Assembly (NCBI GenBank): GCA_022825725.1 | Contig: JAJDWE010000084.1 | Location: forward strand, 1-64,000 | Direction of reading: 5' to 3' | Length of the DNA stretch: 64,000 nt | From: Gemmatimonadota bacterium | GTDB taxonomy: Bacteria > Gemmatimonadota > Gemmatimonadetes > Palauibacterales > Palauibacteraceae | Shown: piece after piece, positions 15,823 to 25,770 of the stretch | Layout: the number at the start of each line of letters is the position of its first letter | Numbering within the stretch: position 1 is the stretch's first letter | Made by a program: the position numbers and the translations under genes | The notes under the pieces: model-generated | The model's input: only the letters and a program-made list of their open reading frames with translations | Told to the model about the DNA's origin: nothing | Databases searched by the model: none

Positions 15823-17393
15823 GTTTCCTGGGCGCCGGGGATTCCGTTTTCTACGATGTAGCTGGCGCGGGTGGCGATGGGGGCGTTGGGGCGGGTGACG
15901 TAGGGCATGACGCGGAAGTCGGTTCGCATCCGCTCCGGGGACAGAGTGCAGCGGACGTAGCCGCGTTGGGCGTTGAAGAACTTGATGTGGGGGTTGTGGC
16001 TCATGGCGTTTTCGCCCTGGGGGCCGGTGTCGACGCCGTCTCCGCTGGAGGAGATGGAGGTGCCGGCGAATTCGGTTCCGACGACCGGAGACGCGGGGCG
16101 GTCGAAGTCGAGTTTGAGGTCGTTGACCCAGTTGGTGTGGAGGTCGCCGGTGAGGACGATGGGGTTGGAGGGGCGGCGGTCGTGGAGGAAGGTCATGAGG
16201 CGGGCGCGGTCGGCGGGGTAGCCGTCCCATTTGTCCATGGGGAGGGTCAGGGTCTCGGTGCCCTCGAGGAGGCGGGCCATGAAGACCTGGTTGGCGAGGA
16301 CGTTGTAGCGGGCCGACGACTGGTCGAGGCCGTCGAGGAGCCAGTCGGCCTGCGGGGCTCCGAGGATGGTGGCGGACTCGGCGTGTTGTTCGGGGCAGGG
16401 GGGTTGGCGGCGGCCTCCGCAGGGCTGGAGGGTGCGGTACTGCCGGGTGTCGAGGACGTGAAGGCGCATCAGCGAGCCGAAGTCGAGGCGGCGGTAGAGC
16501 TGCGCGTCGGGGCCGGTGGGGAGGGACGCTCGGCGGAGGGGGAAGTGTTCGTAGAGCGCCTGGAAGGCGGCGGTGCGGCGGGCGAGGAAGGCGTCGCGGG
16601 CCATCGCCTCGGTGTTGTGGATGCCGGCCCAGTCGTTGTCGACCTCGTGGTCATCGGGGGTGAAGACCCAGGGGGCGGCGGCGTGGGCGGCCTGGAGGTC
16701 GGGATCCCTTTTATATAGGGCGTAGCGCGCGCGGTAGGCCTCGAGGGTGCGGGGTTCCTCGGCGTCGTGGCGGCGGACGAGGTCGTTCCGGAGGCCGGGT
16801 CCGCTCTCGTAGATGTAGTCGCCGAGGTGGATGACGAGGGACGGGGTCTCGGCGGCCATGTGGCGGAAGCCGGTGTACCAGCCGCGCTCGTAGTGCTGGC
16901 AGGAGACGAAGACGAAATCGAAGCGGTCCGGCATCGCGCCGGGGGCGGGGGCGGTGCGGGTGCGGCCGGCGGGGCTCGTCGCGCCGGCGGCGTGGAACCG
17001 GTACCAGTAGTCGCGTTCGGGGTCGAGACCGTCGACCTCCACGTGGACGGAGTGGCCGAGTTCGGCGAGGGCGGCGGCTTCTCCGCTTCGGACCACGCTC
17101 CGGAATCCCTCGTCCGAGGCGACTTCCCACCGTACGGGGAAGGCGGCGGCGGGGTCGCCGGGCAGGGCGAGGAGGCGGGTCCAGAGGACGACGCCGTCGG
17201 CGGCGGGCTCTCCGGAGGCCACGCCGAGTTCGAACGGGAACTGGTCCGCCGACACCGGGCGGGCGGCGCGCGGGCCGAGTTCGCGGCCGCGCACGGAGGC
17301 GCCGGGGCCGAACTGCGCGAGGGGGAGCGGGGCGAGCGCGCAGAAGGCGGCGGAGCGGGTCCAGGCGGCGAGGAAACCGCGGCGCGACGTCAC
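15819..17393 (-). CDS. phoD: Alkaline phosphatase D family protein, Tat-exported
   Basis: About 524 residues. PhoD enzymes are metal-dependent phosphodiesterase/phosphomonoesterases that release phosphate outside the cytoplasm. The start is GTG 17393, giving an N-terminus VTSRRGFLAAW, a twin-arginine signal with a following hydrophobic stretch. Family motifs appear in order: ASGEP and VVLWTR, FVSCQHYE, HLGDYIYE, TPDDHEVDNDW, LDTRQYR, PQADWL and VLTGDLHTNW. The open frame extends further upstream to 17693, but that part is antisense to the DUF4837 gene and not credible. It diverges from DUF4837 with about 70 bases between starts. Confidence 0.9.
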   Translation of the reverse strand: MTSRRGFLAAWTRSAAFCALAPLPLAQFGPGASVRGRELGPRAARPVSADQFPFELGVASGEPAADGVVLWTRLLALPGDPAAAFPVRWEVASDEGFRSVVRSGEAAALAELGHSVHVEVDGLDPERDYWYRFHAAGATSPAGRTRTAPAPGAMPDRFDFVFVSCQHYERGWYTGFRHMAAETPSLVIHLGDYIYESGPGLRNDLVRRHDAEEPRTLEAYRARYALYKRDPDLQAAHAAAPWVFTPDDHEVDNDWAGIHNTEAMARDAFLARRTAAFQALYEHFPLRRASLPTGPDAQLYRRLDFGSLMRLHVLDTRQYRTLQPCGGRRQPPCPEQHAESATILGAPQADWLLDGLDQSSARYNVLANQVFMARLLEGTETLTLPMDKWDGYPADRARLMTFLHDRRPSNPIVLTGDLHTNWVNDLKLDFDRPASPVVGTEFAGTSISSSGDGVDTGPQGENAMSHNPHIKFFNAQRGYVRCTLSPERMRTDFRVMPYVTRPNAPIATRASYIVENGIPGAQET

Positions 17394-17462
17394 GGTGAAA
17401 ACCGTCCCTCGAGGGGTCCCCTTCGATTGCCGCCGCCAGCCGGCCGATCTAGCTTCACTCGC

Positions 17463-18482
17463 ATGAAAATCCGTCCTCTCGACGCCCTGACGGCGCTCCT
17501 CGCGGCCGCGCTCCCGGTCCTCTCCGCCTGCAGCAAGCAGACGGCCTTCGGAGAGGCGAACAGCCTCATCATCATCGCCCCGGACTCTCTCACGCTGCAA
17601 GTGGAGGAGGAGACCCGGCAGGTGCTGGAGCCCACGATCTTCACGAGCCGCGACGAGAAACAGTACGAGGTCACCTTCGCCGATCCGGGTCACGAAAGCG
17701 CGGGCCAGCTGAAACTGTTCCGTAACCTCATCGTGTTCGGGACGGCCGACGATCCGCTCCTGCTCGAGGTGGCAGAGGAGGCGGGCCAGGACCTCTCCGC
17801 GCTCGAGCCGGGCCGCGTCTTCCAGGCCTCCGACGTCTGGGCGCTGGGCCAGACCGTGACGGCCGCGCTCCTCCGGTCGGGCCGCGAGGCCGAGTCATGG
17901 GTCGCGGCGCTGCCGTCGGTCCTGAACGCGGTGGACACGAACTACCGCCATCTGGTGCTGCGGCGGATGTTCGCGACGGCGGCGGATACCGCGCTCAGGA
18001 CGGATCTGGGGCGGCGGTTCGGGTTCTCCCTCCTCGTTCCCCAGGTCTACGACCGGATCGCCCGGGATCTCGGCGGGGGCGACAGCCTCGTCATCCTGCG
18101 CAACGACAACCCGGACCCGAGCGAACTCATCCGTTCGGTTCTCGTCGCCTGGCGCCCGAACGCGGACTCGCTGACGAGGGAACTCGCGCTGGAGTGGCGG
18201 GCGGAGATCGACGGCAGGCACTACAACGTCCCGCAGCGCATCGACGACTCGAACTCGAGCGTGGTCAACTTCATGTGGGAGGGCCGTCCGGCGCTGGAAG
18301 TGACCGGGGTGTGGCAGGATGAGACGGGCGGGTTCCCCGCGGCGGGCCCGTTCATCGTCTGGCTGGTCGACTGTCCGGCGCGCACGTACTTCGTCGATGC
18401 GTGGCTCTATTCGCCGAACCGGCCCAAGTACGAGTACATGCTGCAGCTGCAGGAGATACTCGGATCGTTCCGCTGCGCCTAG
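17463..18482 (+). CDS. DUF4837 family lipoprotein
   Basis: 339 residues from ATG 17463. A type II signal peptide with lipobox LLSAC places it in the envelope. Residues 28-60 ('SLIIIAPDSLTLQVEEETRQ') and a repeat-like second half ('FGFSLLVPQVYDRIARD', then 'FIVWLVDCPARTYFVDAWLY') match the layout of DUF4837, known chiefly from Bacteroidota and Gemmatimonadota; function unknown. The reading frame is open far upstream, but the lipoprotein signal fixes the start. dnaE follows 50 bases downstream on the same strand. Confidence 0.85.
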   Translation: MKIRPLDALTALLAAALPVLSACSKQTAFGEANSLIIIAPDSLTLQVEEETRQVLEPTIFTSRDEKQYEVTFADPGHESAGQLKLFRNLIVFGTADDPLLLEVAEEAGQDLSALEPGRVFQASDVWALGQTVTAALLRSGREAESWVAALPSVLNAVDTNYRHLVLRRMFATAADTALRTDLGRRFGFSLLVPQVYDRIARDLGGGDSLVILRNDNPDPSELIRSVLVAWRPNADSLTRELALEWRAEIDGRHYNVPQRIDDSNSSVVNFMWEGRPALEVTGVWQDETGGFPAAGPFIVWLVDCPARTYFVDAWLYSPNRPKYEYMLQLQEILGSFRCA

Positions 18483-18532
18483 CCGAACGCGACAACCGAA
18501 TCTGACACGCCTGGCCGGACAGGGTCGCCTGG

Positions 18533-21500
18533 ATGCCGTTCGTACATCTGCACACACATAGCGAGTACTCGCTCCTCGACGGGGCGAACCGGATCGACGA
18601 CCTCATCGACCGCGCGATCGAACTCGGCATGCCCGCGCTCGCCCTCACGGACCACGGCAACCTCCACGGCGCGTGGGAGTTCCAGGAGAAGGCGCGCGCG
18701 AAGGGGATCAAGCCGATCCTCGGCTGCGAGGTCTACGTCGCGTACGGCGACCGCCGGGCCCGCAGGCGGGAAGAGGGGGCCCCGGCCCTCAACGCCCACC
18801 TCCTCCTGCTCGCCGAGAACCGGCGCGGGTACCAGAACCTCGTGAAGCTCTCGTCCATCGGGTACACGGAAGGCTTCTACCGCCGCCCCCGCGTGGACCG
18901 CGAGGTGCTTGAGAAGTATGCGGAGGGGATCATCTGCCTCTCCGCCTGCCTCGCCGGCGAGGTCCCGCGCTACCTGCAGTACGAGCGGTACGACGAGGCG
19001 AAGGAAGCCGCGGAGTGGCACGCGCGGGTGTTCAAGGACCGGTACTGGCTCGAACTCCAGAACCACGGAATTCCGAAGCAGGACGTCATCAACCGGGGGA
19101 TCATCCAGCTCTCCGAGGAACTCGGACTTCCGCTCGTCGTGACGAACGACGCGCACTACCTGCGGCGCGAGGACGCGGACGCGCACGACACGCTCCTCTG
19201 CATCGGGACGGGCAAGGACAAGGACGACCCCGACCGGCTCCGCTTCCACGGGGAGGAGAGCTACTTCAAGACCGCCGACGAGATGGCGGAACTCTTCCCG
19301 GACCTGCCCGGCCTGCTCGCCGAGACGGTGAAGATCGCGGACCGCTGCAACGTCGAGTTCGAGAAGCAGTACCAGCTGCCCGACTTCCCGCTCCCGGACC
19401 GCTTCCCCGAACCCATGGCGATGCTGCGCCACGAGGCGACGGAGGGGGCGAAGGCCCGGTACGGCGATCCTCTGCCCGAGGAGGTGCGCGAGCGCCTCGA
19501 CTACGAACTCGGGGTCATCGAGAACACGGGGTACGCGGGATACCTGCTCATCGTCTGGGACTTCATCGTCGCGGCGCGCGAACGCGACATCCCGGTCGGG
19601 CCCGGCCGCGGGTCGGCCGCGGGGTCGATCATCTGCTACGCGCTCGGCATCACCGACGTGGACCCGCTCGAGTTCGACCTCCTCTTCGAGCGCTTCCTGA
19701 ACCCGGAACGCGTCTCGATGCCGGACATCGACATCGACTTCTGCTACGAGCGCCGCGGCGAGGTCATCGACTACGTGCGGGAGAAGTACGGACAGGCCTC
19801 GGTCGGGCAGATCATCACCTTCGGGACGATGAAGGCGCGCGCCGTGATCCGGGACGTGGGCCGGGTGCTCGGCTTCTCCCCGTCGGACACGGATCGCCTC
19901 GCGAAGCTCGTGCCGTCGACGCCGGGGTACTCGCTCACGGTGGCGCAGGCGAGGAAGAAGGTGCCGGAACTGGCCGAGAGCGACCGCGAGGACGCCCAGG
20001 TCAGGAGGCTCCTCGACTACGCGGAAAGCATCGAGGGGCTCGCGCGCCACAGCTCCGTGCACGCGGCGGGCGTCGTGATCGCCCCGGGACCGCTCGACGA
20101 CTACGTGCCGATCTGCTCGGATTCGAAGAGCGGCGCGGTGATCACGCAGTTCGACATGAACGCGCTCGAGAAGGCGGGCATGCTCAAGATGGACTTCCTG
20201 GGCCTGCGCACGCTGACCGTGATCGACGATGCGGCGCGGAACGTGGACGAACGGCACGGGATCCGCGTGGACTGGGAGGAGATCGGCCTCGAGGACCCGG
20301 CCGTGTACGAGATGCTCGCGGCCGGCCGCACGAGCGGCGTGTTCCAGTTCGAGTCCAGCCTCGCGACGGACAAGCTGCGCGCGATGCGCTGCGACCGCTT
20401 CGACGACCTCGTCGCCGTCAACGCGCTCATCCGCCCGGGTCCGCTCGACTCCGGGATGACGGACGTCTACATCCGCCGCAAGCGTGGCGAGGCGGTCGAG
20501 TACCCGCACCCCGACCTGAAGGAGGTCCTCGAGCCGACGTACGGGGTCATCACCTACCAGGAGCAGGTGATGCGGGCGGCCAACCTGCTCGCGGGGTTCT
20601 CGCTCGCCGAAGCGGACGTCCTCCGGAAGGCGGTGGGGAAGAAGGACGCCGAACTCACGGACAAGGTCCTCGGGGAGTTCGTCACGCGCGCGGTCGAGCG
20701 CGGGGTGAAGAAACCGAAGGCGGTCGAGATCGCCAAGCTCATCCGCACCTTCGGCCGCTACGGCTTCAACAAGGCGCACAGCGTCGCGTACGCGCTCCTC
20801 TCCTACCGCACGGCGTGGCTCAAGGCGCACTATCCGGCCGAGTTCATGGCCGGCCTCCTCTCGTCGGAGATCGGGAGCACCGACTCGGTCGTCCAGTACA
20901 TCGGCGCGGCCCGGTCGCTCGGGATCCGCGTGCTTCCCCCCTCGGTCGCGGAATCGGGGTACCGCTTCACGGTCGTCGACGACCCGGACAATCCGGGGAA
21001 GTCGGCGATCCGCTTCGGGCTCGGCGCGATCAAGGGCGTGGGACACTCCGCGATCCGGTCGATTCAGACGGCGCGGGAGGAGGCACCCTTCGAGAGCTTC
21101 ATGGACTTCCTCGAGCGGATCGACCTGCGGCTCAACAACTCGCGGGTGATCCAGGCGCTGATCGGCGCCGGGGCGCTCGACGACATGGGCGATCGCGCGG
21201 CCCTCTCCGCCGGCCTCGAGGTCATGCTCAACGAGGCGCAGCTCCGCCGACAGGAGGCGGAGAGCGGGCAGACGAGCCTGTTCGGGGGCGAGTCGGCGGA
21301 GACGCGGCCGGAAGTCGAACTCCCGATCGTGTCCGCGTGGAGCGAACGCGACCGCCTGCGCGAGGAGAAGGAACGCCTCGGGTTCTACATCTCCGGACAC
21401 CCGCTCGAGCGCTACCGGGATCTCGTCGAGCTGTACTCGCTGGAAGCGAAGACGACGAACCTGCGCGCGCGCCGCGACCGCAAGGTGGAGGTCCCCTGCG

Positions 21501-22009
21501 TCGTCACCGAGACGTCGGTCCGCACCGCGCGCAAGGACGGCCGGGAGTGGGCGCGCCTCACGATCGAGGATTTCCACGGGACGGCGACGACGCTCGTGTT
21601 CGGCGACGTCTGGCAGAAGAACCGCGACCTCCTCACGGACGACCGTCCGGTGCTGATCGCGGGGACGGTGTCGGGCAACTCGCGGGATGACGACGACCCG
21701 CCCATCTTCCTCGACTCCGTGCGCCCGCTGGCGGATGTGCGCGACGAGGGGCAGGTGGGGATCCTGATCGAACTCCGGGAGGATGAACAGCCGGAGCCCG
21801 GTGCGTTCACGCGTGCCCGGGAGCTGCTGGAGGCCTCGCCGGGGCGCGGTCCGCTCTACCTCGAAGCCGGGTCTGCGGAGCCGGAAGACGAGGAGCGACC
21901 CTCGCGATTCGCGTCGCGATCCCTGCGCGTGGACCCGACGCCGACCCTCGTCGAGGAGCTGCGCGGACTGCTCGGCGGAAGCGGCGTGAGACTGGTCCGG
22001 AGTCGCTGA
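18533..22009 (+). CDS. dnaE: DNA polymerase III subunit alpha
   Basis: 1158 residues, normal for DnaE1, the replicative polymerase. The N-terminal PHP domain starts FVHLHTHSEYSLLDG, with the ALTDHGNLHG block. The polymerase palm is shown by GPGRGSAAGS and the PDIDIDF catalytic aspartates. The fingers region includes the YQEQVM and RYGFNKAHS motifs. A tandem HhH region and an OB-fold near 990-1080 follow. QTSLF at 913-917 is the internal beta-clamp binding motif. It is the first of a compact run dnaE-accA-ricT-metG. Confidence 0.97.
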   Translation: MPFVHLHTHSEYSLLDGANRIDDLIDRAIELGMPALALTDHGNLHGAWEFQEKARAKGIKPILGCEVYVAYGDRRARRREEGAPALNAHLLLLAENRRGYQNLVKLSSIGYTEGFYRRPRVDREVLEKYAEGIICLSACLAGEVPRYLQYERYDEAKEAAEWHARVFKDRYWLELQNHGIPKQDVINRGIIQLSEELGLPLVVTNDAHYLRREDADAHDTLLCIGTGKDKDDPDRLRFHGEESYFKTADEMAELFPDLPGLLAETVKIADRCNVEFEKQYQLPDFPLPDRFPEPMAMLRHEATEGAKARYGDPLPEEVRERLDYELGVIENTGYAGYLLIVWDFIVAARERDIPVGPGRGSAAGSIICYALGITDVDPLEFDLLFERFLNPERVSMPDIDIDFCYERRGEVIDYVREKYGQASVGQIITFGTMKARAVIRDVGRVLGFSPSDTDRLAKLVPSTPGYSLTVAQARKKVPELAESDREDAQVRRLLDYAESIEGLARHSSVHAAGVVIAPGPLDDYVPICSDSKSGAVITQFDMNALEKAGMLKMDFLGLRTLTVIDDAARNVDERHGIRVDWEEIGLEDPAVYEMLAAGRTSGVFQFESSLATDKLRAMRCDRFDDLVAVNALIRPGPLDSGMTDVYIRRKRGEAVEYPHPDLKEVLEPTYGVITYQEQVMRAANLLAGFSLAEADVLRKAVGKKDAELTDKVLGEFVTRAVERGVKKPKAVEIAKLIRTFGRYGFNKAHSVAYALLSYRTAWLKAHYPAEFMAGLLSSEIGSTDSVVQYIGAARSLGIRVLPPSVAESGYRFTVVDDPDNPGKSAIRFGLGAIKGVGHSAIRSIQTAREEAPFESFMDFLERIDLRLNNSRVIQALIGAGALDDMGDRAALSAGLEVMLNEAQLRRQEAESGQTSLFGGESAETRPEVELPIVSAWSERDRLREEKERLGFYISGHPLERYRDLVELYSLEAKTTNLRARRDRKVEVPCVVTETSVRTARKDGREWARLTIEDFHGTATTLVFGDVWQKNRDLLTDDRPVLIAGTVSGNSRDDDDPPIFLDSVRPLADVRDEGQVGILIELREDEQPEPGAFTRARELLEASPGRGPLYLEAGSAEPEDEERPSRFASRSLRVDPTPTLVEELRGLLGGSGVRLVRSR

Positions 22010-22119
22010 CGGTTCGGCGCCTCTCCGGCCCCCCGCTGGCCGGATCACCGTCCGCGGGCCCATTTTGTGCGGTCAGCCGACGGATGGATGTCGGCTCCGG
22101 GACCGAGAGATGATCGCGT

Positions 22120-23067
22120 ATGTCGATAGAACACGAGGGCTTGGCCGAGCTCCGCAGCCATGTGGAGGAGCTTCGGAACAAGGCCAGAGAGAGCGGGATC
22201 GATGTGAGCGCGGAGCTGGGGCCGCTGGAAGCCCAGCTCGCCGCTGCGCACGATGAGGCCATGGCCCGGCTCTCGCGTTTCGACCGCGTAAAGCTCGCCC
22301 GCAACCAGGACCGCCCCTTCTCGCTCGACTACATCCAGGGCATCGGCACGGACTTCTTCGAGCTGAGAGGCGACCGGGTCTTCCGCGACGACCCGGCGAT
22401 CGTCGGCGGCTGGCTCAAGCTCGACGGCCGCTCCGTCATGGTCATCGGGCACCAGAAGGGCCGGGAGATGAAGGAGAACCTGCGCCGCAACTTCGGTTCT
22501 CCCCACCCCGAGGGATACCGCAAGGCGAAGCGCCTGCTGCGGCTGGCCGAGAAGTTCGGCCGCCCCGTCATCACCTTCATCGACACGCAGGGGGCGTATC
22601 CCGGCATCGGCGCGGAGGAGCGGGGCCAGGCGGAGGCGATCGCCCGCAACCTCGCCGTGATGGCGGGCCTGCGCGTCCCGATCGTGAGCTGCGTCATCGG
22701 CGAGGGAGGCTCGGGCGGGGCCCTGGGGATCGGCGTGGCGGACCGCGTCCTGATGATGGAGAACGCGATCTACTCCGTGATCTCGCCCGAGGGGTGCGCC
22801 GCGATCCTGTGGCGGAGCCGCGAGCACTCCGACAAGGCGGCGGAGGCGCTCAAGCTCACCGCCCGCGACCTGCAGGATCTGGGCGTCGTGGACCACGTCA
22901 TCCCGGAGCCCCGGGGCGGGGCGCACACGGATCGGGAGGCCGCGGTCGAAGCGATGGGCGCCGCGATCCGGCGCCATCTGCGGGAGCTCGCGAAGCTGGA
23001 GCCGGACGACCTCGTCGAGGCCCGGCGGGACAAGTACTACGCCATCGGCGCCTGGGAGGAGAGGTGA
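22120..23067 (+). CDS. accA: Acetyl-CoA carboxylase carboxyltransferase subunit alpha
   Basis: 315 residues, usual length for AccA, which with AccD transfers the carboxyl group from biotin to acetyl-CoA to make malonyl-CoA. An N-terminal coiled region is followed by the crotonase-like core: DYIQGIGTDFFEL, GHQKGR, the TFIDTQGAYPGIGAEERGQ region, and EGGSGGALGIGVADRV forming the oxyanion-hole glycines. accD is not in the window. The gene ends by overlapping the ricT start (GTGA). Confidence 0.97.
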   Translation: MSIEHEGLAELRSHVEELRNKARESGIDVSAELGPLEAQLAAAHDEAMARLSRFDRVKLARNQDRPFSLDYIQGIGTDFFELRGDRVFRDDPAIVGGWLKLDGRSVMVIGHQKGREMKENLRRNFGSPHPEGYRKAKRLLRLAEKFGRPVITFIDTQGAYPGIGAEERGQAEAIARNLAVMAGLRVPIVSCVIGEGGSGGALGIGVADRVLMMENAIYSVISPEGCAAILWRSREHSDKAAEALKLTARDLQDLGVVDHVIPEPRGGAHTDREAAVEAMGAAIRRHLRELAKLEPDDLVEARRDKYYAIGAWEER

Positions 23068-24083
23068 GCGAGGGCCGGCGGCCGCGCCCTGTGCGGCCGA
23101 CCCCCCCGAGTCCCGCGGCGCCCCCGACTCCGGCAGCGCCCCCAAGTCCGGCGGCGCCCCCGAGCCCCGCGGCGACGCCGGATCCCGTCGGGTCTACGAG
23201 TCCGGCGGCGGGCGCCCGGAGCCAGGTCCTCGAGGTCCAGTTCAAGGGCCTTCGCTCCGACTTCTTCGCCTTCAGCGGCGCCCCCCCGCTGGCGGAGCGG
23301 GAGTACGTCGTCGTGGAGGCGGACCGCGGGCAGGACATCGGGTGGGTGAAACGCGCGGCCTCGGCCAAGGACCTGGCCTGCGAAGGGGGCTGCGACGCCG
23401 TGGGCGAACGCCAGGTCCCCCTGCCCTCCCGTCGCGTGATCCGCCGCGCCGCGCCGGCCGACGTCCTGCGGCTGCAGCAGCTGCGCGACCAGGAACTCGA
23501 GGTGCGCCGGCGCACCCGCGAACTCGCGATGAAACACCGGCTGCGGATGAAGGTGAGCGAGGCGGAGTGGCAGTGGGACCGCAACAAGCTCACCGTCTAC
23601 TTCACCGCGGAGAAGCGGGTCGACTTCCGCGCCCTCGTGCGGGACATGGCCCGCTCCTTCCGGACCCGCATCGACCTCCGGCAGATCGGCGTCCGCGACG
23701 AGGCGCGCCGTCTCGGGGGGCTCGGCCGCTGCCGCCGCGAACTCTGCTGCCGCTCCTGGCTCACCTCCATCGAGCCCGTCACGCTTCAGCTCGCAAAGGA
23801 CCAGGGCCTCTCCCTCAACCCGAGCCAGATCTCGGGCGCCTGCGGCCGTCTCATGAACTGCCTCCGCTACGAGCACGCCGTGTACGCGCAGGCGAAGAAG
23901 CGCTTCCCGCCCGTGGGCCGGACGATCCGGACCGCCAAGGGCCGCGAGGACGTGAAGTCGTGGGACCTGTTCGAGGAGACCGTGTCGCTCCAGGCGGGGG
24001 ACGGAGAGACCCGCACGATCCCGCTCGCCCAGCTGAACGACGAAAGGCGTACGGCGCGGCGCGCCGAGCTGGACCGCCGCTAG
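23064..24083 (+). CDS. ricT: PSP1/RicT-family regulatory iron-sulfur protein
   Basis: 339 residues from GTG 23064, which overlaps the accA stop by four bases. RicT (YaaT) proteins carry the PSP1 C-terminal domain and in Bacillus act with YlbF and YmcA on RNase Y and phosphorelay functions. Here residues 50-330 match: 'VLEVQFKGLRSDFFAF', 'MKVSEAEWQWDRNKLTVYF' and the cysteine-rich GRCRRELCCRSWL with CGRLMNC, the presumed Fe-S ligands. The first ~45 residues are an unusual Pro/Ala tandem repeat (PPSPAAPP units) not expected in the family. metG follows with a one-base overlap. Confidence 0.88.
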   Translation: MSEGRRPRPVRPTPPSPAAPPTPAAPPSPAAPPSPAATPDPVGSTSPAAGARSQVLEVQFKGLRSDFFAFSGAPPLAEREYVVVEADRGQDIGWVKRAASAKDLACEGGCDAVGERQVPLPSRRVIRRAAPADVLRLQQLRDQELEVRRRTRELAMKHRLRMKVSEAEWQWDRNKLTVYFTAEKRVDFRALVRDMARSFRTRIDLRQIGVRDEARRLGGLGRCRRELCCRSWLTSIEPVTLQLAKDQGLSLNPSQISGACGRLMNCLRYEHAVYAQAKKRFPPVGRTIRTAKGREDVKSWDLFEETVSLQAGDGETRTIPLAQLNDERRTARRAELDRR

Positions 24084-25606
24084 TGCCCCGGTTCTATCTC
24101 ACGACGGCGATCGACTACTCGAACGGCGACCCCCACCTGGGACACGCGATCGAGAAGATCGGCGCCGACGTGGTCGCCCGGTACCGGCGCGCCTGCGGGG
24201 ACGACGTCCACTTTCTCATCGGGATGGACGAGCACGGGCAGAAGGTCCAGCAGGAGGCGGAGAAGCAGGGATCGGCCCCCGCGGAATGGGTGGACCGGAT
24301 CGCCGAGGCGTTCCTCGACGTCTGGCGGCGCCTGGGGCTGTCGAACGACGACTTCATCCGGACCTCGGAACCGCGCCACCACCGCGGCGTGACCGCGCTC
24401 ATGGAGCGGATCGCCGAGAACGGGGACTTCCGCCGCTCGAAGTACGAGGGCCACTACTGCGCCGGGTGCGAGGCCTTCAAGAAGGACGAGGAACTCACGG
24501 ACGGGCGCTGCCCGCTCCACCCCGGGCGCGAGATCGAGTGGACGGAGGAGGAGAACTGGTTCTTCAAGCTCTCCGACTACCGGGACACGCTCCTCGAACG
24601 GCTGCGGAACGACCCGGCCTCCGTGCGGCCCCGGACGCGCCGCAACGAAATCATGCGACTGCTGGAATCCGGACTCGACGACATCTCGGCCTCCCGCTCC
24701 AGGATCCGCTGGGGGGTCCCCTTCCCGGGGGACGAGGGGCATACGGTCTACGTGTGGTTCGACGCGCTGTCGAACTACATCACGGCGATCGGCTATCCGG
24801 ACGGCGAGGCGTTCGGGAAGTTCTGGCCCGCGGACCTCCACATCATCGGCAAGGACATCACGCGCTTCCACTGCGTGTACTGGCCGGCGATGCTGCTGGC
24901 GGCGGGCGTGGAGCCGGCGAAGAGCGTGTGGGGCCACGGCTTCATCAAGATCGGCGGGGCGAAGCTCTCGAAGTCGGCGGGCACGGAACTCGGTCTCGTC
25001 GAACTCATCGAACGGCACGGGCCGGACGCGCTGCGGTACTTCCTGCTGCGGGAGGTGCCCTGGGACGGCGACCGCGACTACGCGTCGACGGAGGCCTTCA
25101 TCGAGCAGTTCGACCGCCGCTACACGACGGATCTCGCGAACGACCTCGGCAACCTCCTGAACCGCGTGGTCTCGATGGTCTCCAGGTACCGCGGAGGGGA
25201 CGTGCCGGCCTCGCGGGGCGGAGAACTCGCGGAAAAGGCGGCGGCCGCCCTCGCGGAATACCGCGCGGCGATGGAGGGCTACCTGCTGCACAAGGGCCTG
25301 GCGGCGGCGTTCGACGTCGTGCGCGCGGCGAACGGGTTCGTGGACGAGACGAAGCCGTGGGCGCTCGCGAAGGCGGAGCGCGAGGCGGGCGCGGACGCGG
25401 GTCCGCTCGACGGAGTGCTGTCGCAGCTCATCGGGGCGCTCGGCGCGGTGGCCGCGATGCTCGCCCCCTTCACTCCGCGGAAGGCCGCCGAACTCTGGGG
25501 GACGCTGGGGGGCGACGGATCGCCGCCGGCCTTCGAGCGTCTCGAGCCGTCCGTGGCCGGACTCCGGACCGTGCGTCCGGGCGGCGTGCTCTTCCCGCGC
25601 CCCTGA
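24083..25606 (+). CDS. metG: Methionyl-tRNA synthetase
   Basis: 507 residues from GTG 24083 (TAGTG overlap with ricT). Class I synthetase that charges tRNA-Met. The HIGH-like motif is in 'SNGDPHLGHA'. A zinc knuckle (CAGCEAFK ... CPLHPG) forms the connective domain. 'YVWFDALSNY' gives the methionine pocket, and KLSKSAGT is the KMSKS loop. The helical anticodon domain follows. The C-terminal EMAP/Trbp-like dimerisation domain of longer MetG proteins is absent, giving the short Bacillus/mitochondrial-like form. Confidence 0.95.
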   Translation: MPRFYLTTAIDYSNGDPHLGHAIEKIGADVVARYRRACGDDVHFLIGMDEHGQKVQQEAEKQGSAPAEWVDRIAEAFLDVWRRLGLSNDDFIRTSEPRHHRGVTALMERIAENGDFRRSKYEGHYCAGCEAFKKDEELTDGRCPLHPGREIEWTEEENWFFKLSDYRDTLLERLRNDPASVRPRTRRNEIMRLLESGLDDISASRSRIRWGVPFPGDEGHTVYVWFDALSNYITAIGYPDGEAFGKFWPADLHIIGKDITRFHCVYWPAMLLAAGVEPAKSVWGHGFIKIGGAKLSKSAGTELGLVELIERHGPDALRYFLLREVPWDGDRDYASTEAFIEQFDRRYTTDLANDLGNLLNRVVSMVSRYRGGDVPASRGGELAEKAAAALAEYRAAMEGYLLHKGLAAAFDVVRAANGFVDETKPWALAKAEREAGADAGPLDGVLSQLIGALGAVAAMLAPFTPRKAAELWGTLGGDGSPPAFERLEPSVAGLRTVRPGGVLFPRP

Positions 25607-25657
25607 TCGCGCGGCACGCTGCCGCCCGGAACGCATCCGCCCAAAGCGGGTAAAACG

Positions 25658-25687
25658 TTGACACTGGTTGCCGCCCGCGGCTAGCTT
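25658..25687 (+). promoter_or_regulatory. Candidate promoter upstream of the M23 gene
   Basis: A perfect -35 TTGACA (25658-25663) and TAGCTT (25682-25687) are separated by 18 bases, about 85 bases before the TTG start at 25771. A TAGCTT also precedes the DUF4837 start. Supported by consensus only. Confidence 0.4.
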
Positions 25688-25770
25688 TACCGGTCGATTT
25701 TGCGGCTGCGGACGGGTTGTTGCCGTGTCGCGGCGACCCGCCGGAAGCACCTCCTTACGGTTGAAAAGAC

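Noticed and set aside
18479-22063. 1194-codon minus-strand frame opposite dnaE
   Set aside because: Composition is Arg/Leu/Glu/Val low complexity and mirrors dnaE codons; the plus strand encodes a complete DnaE.
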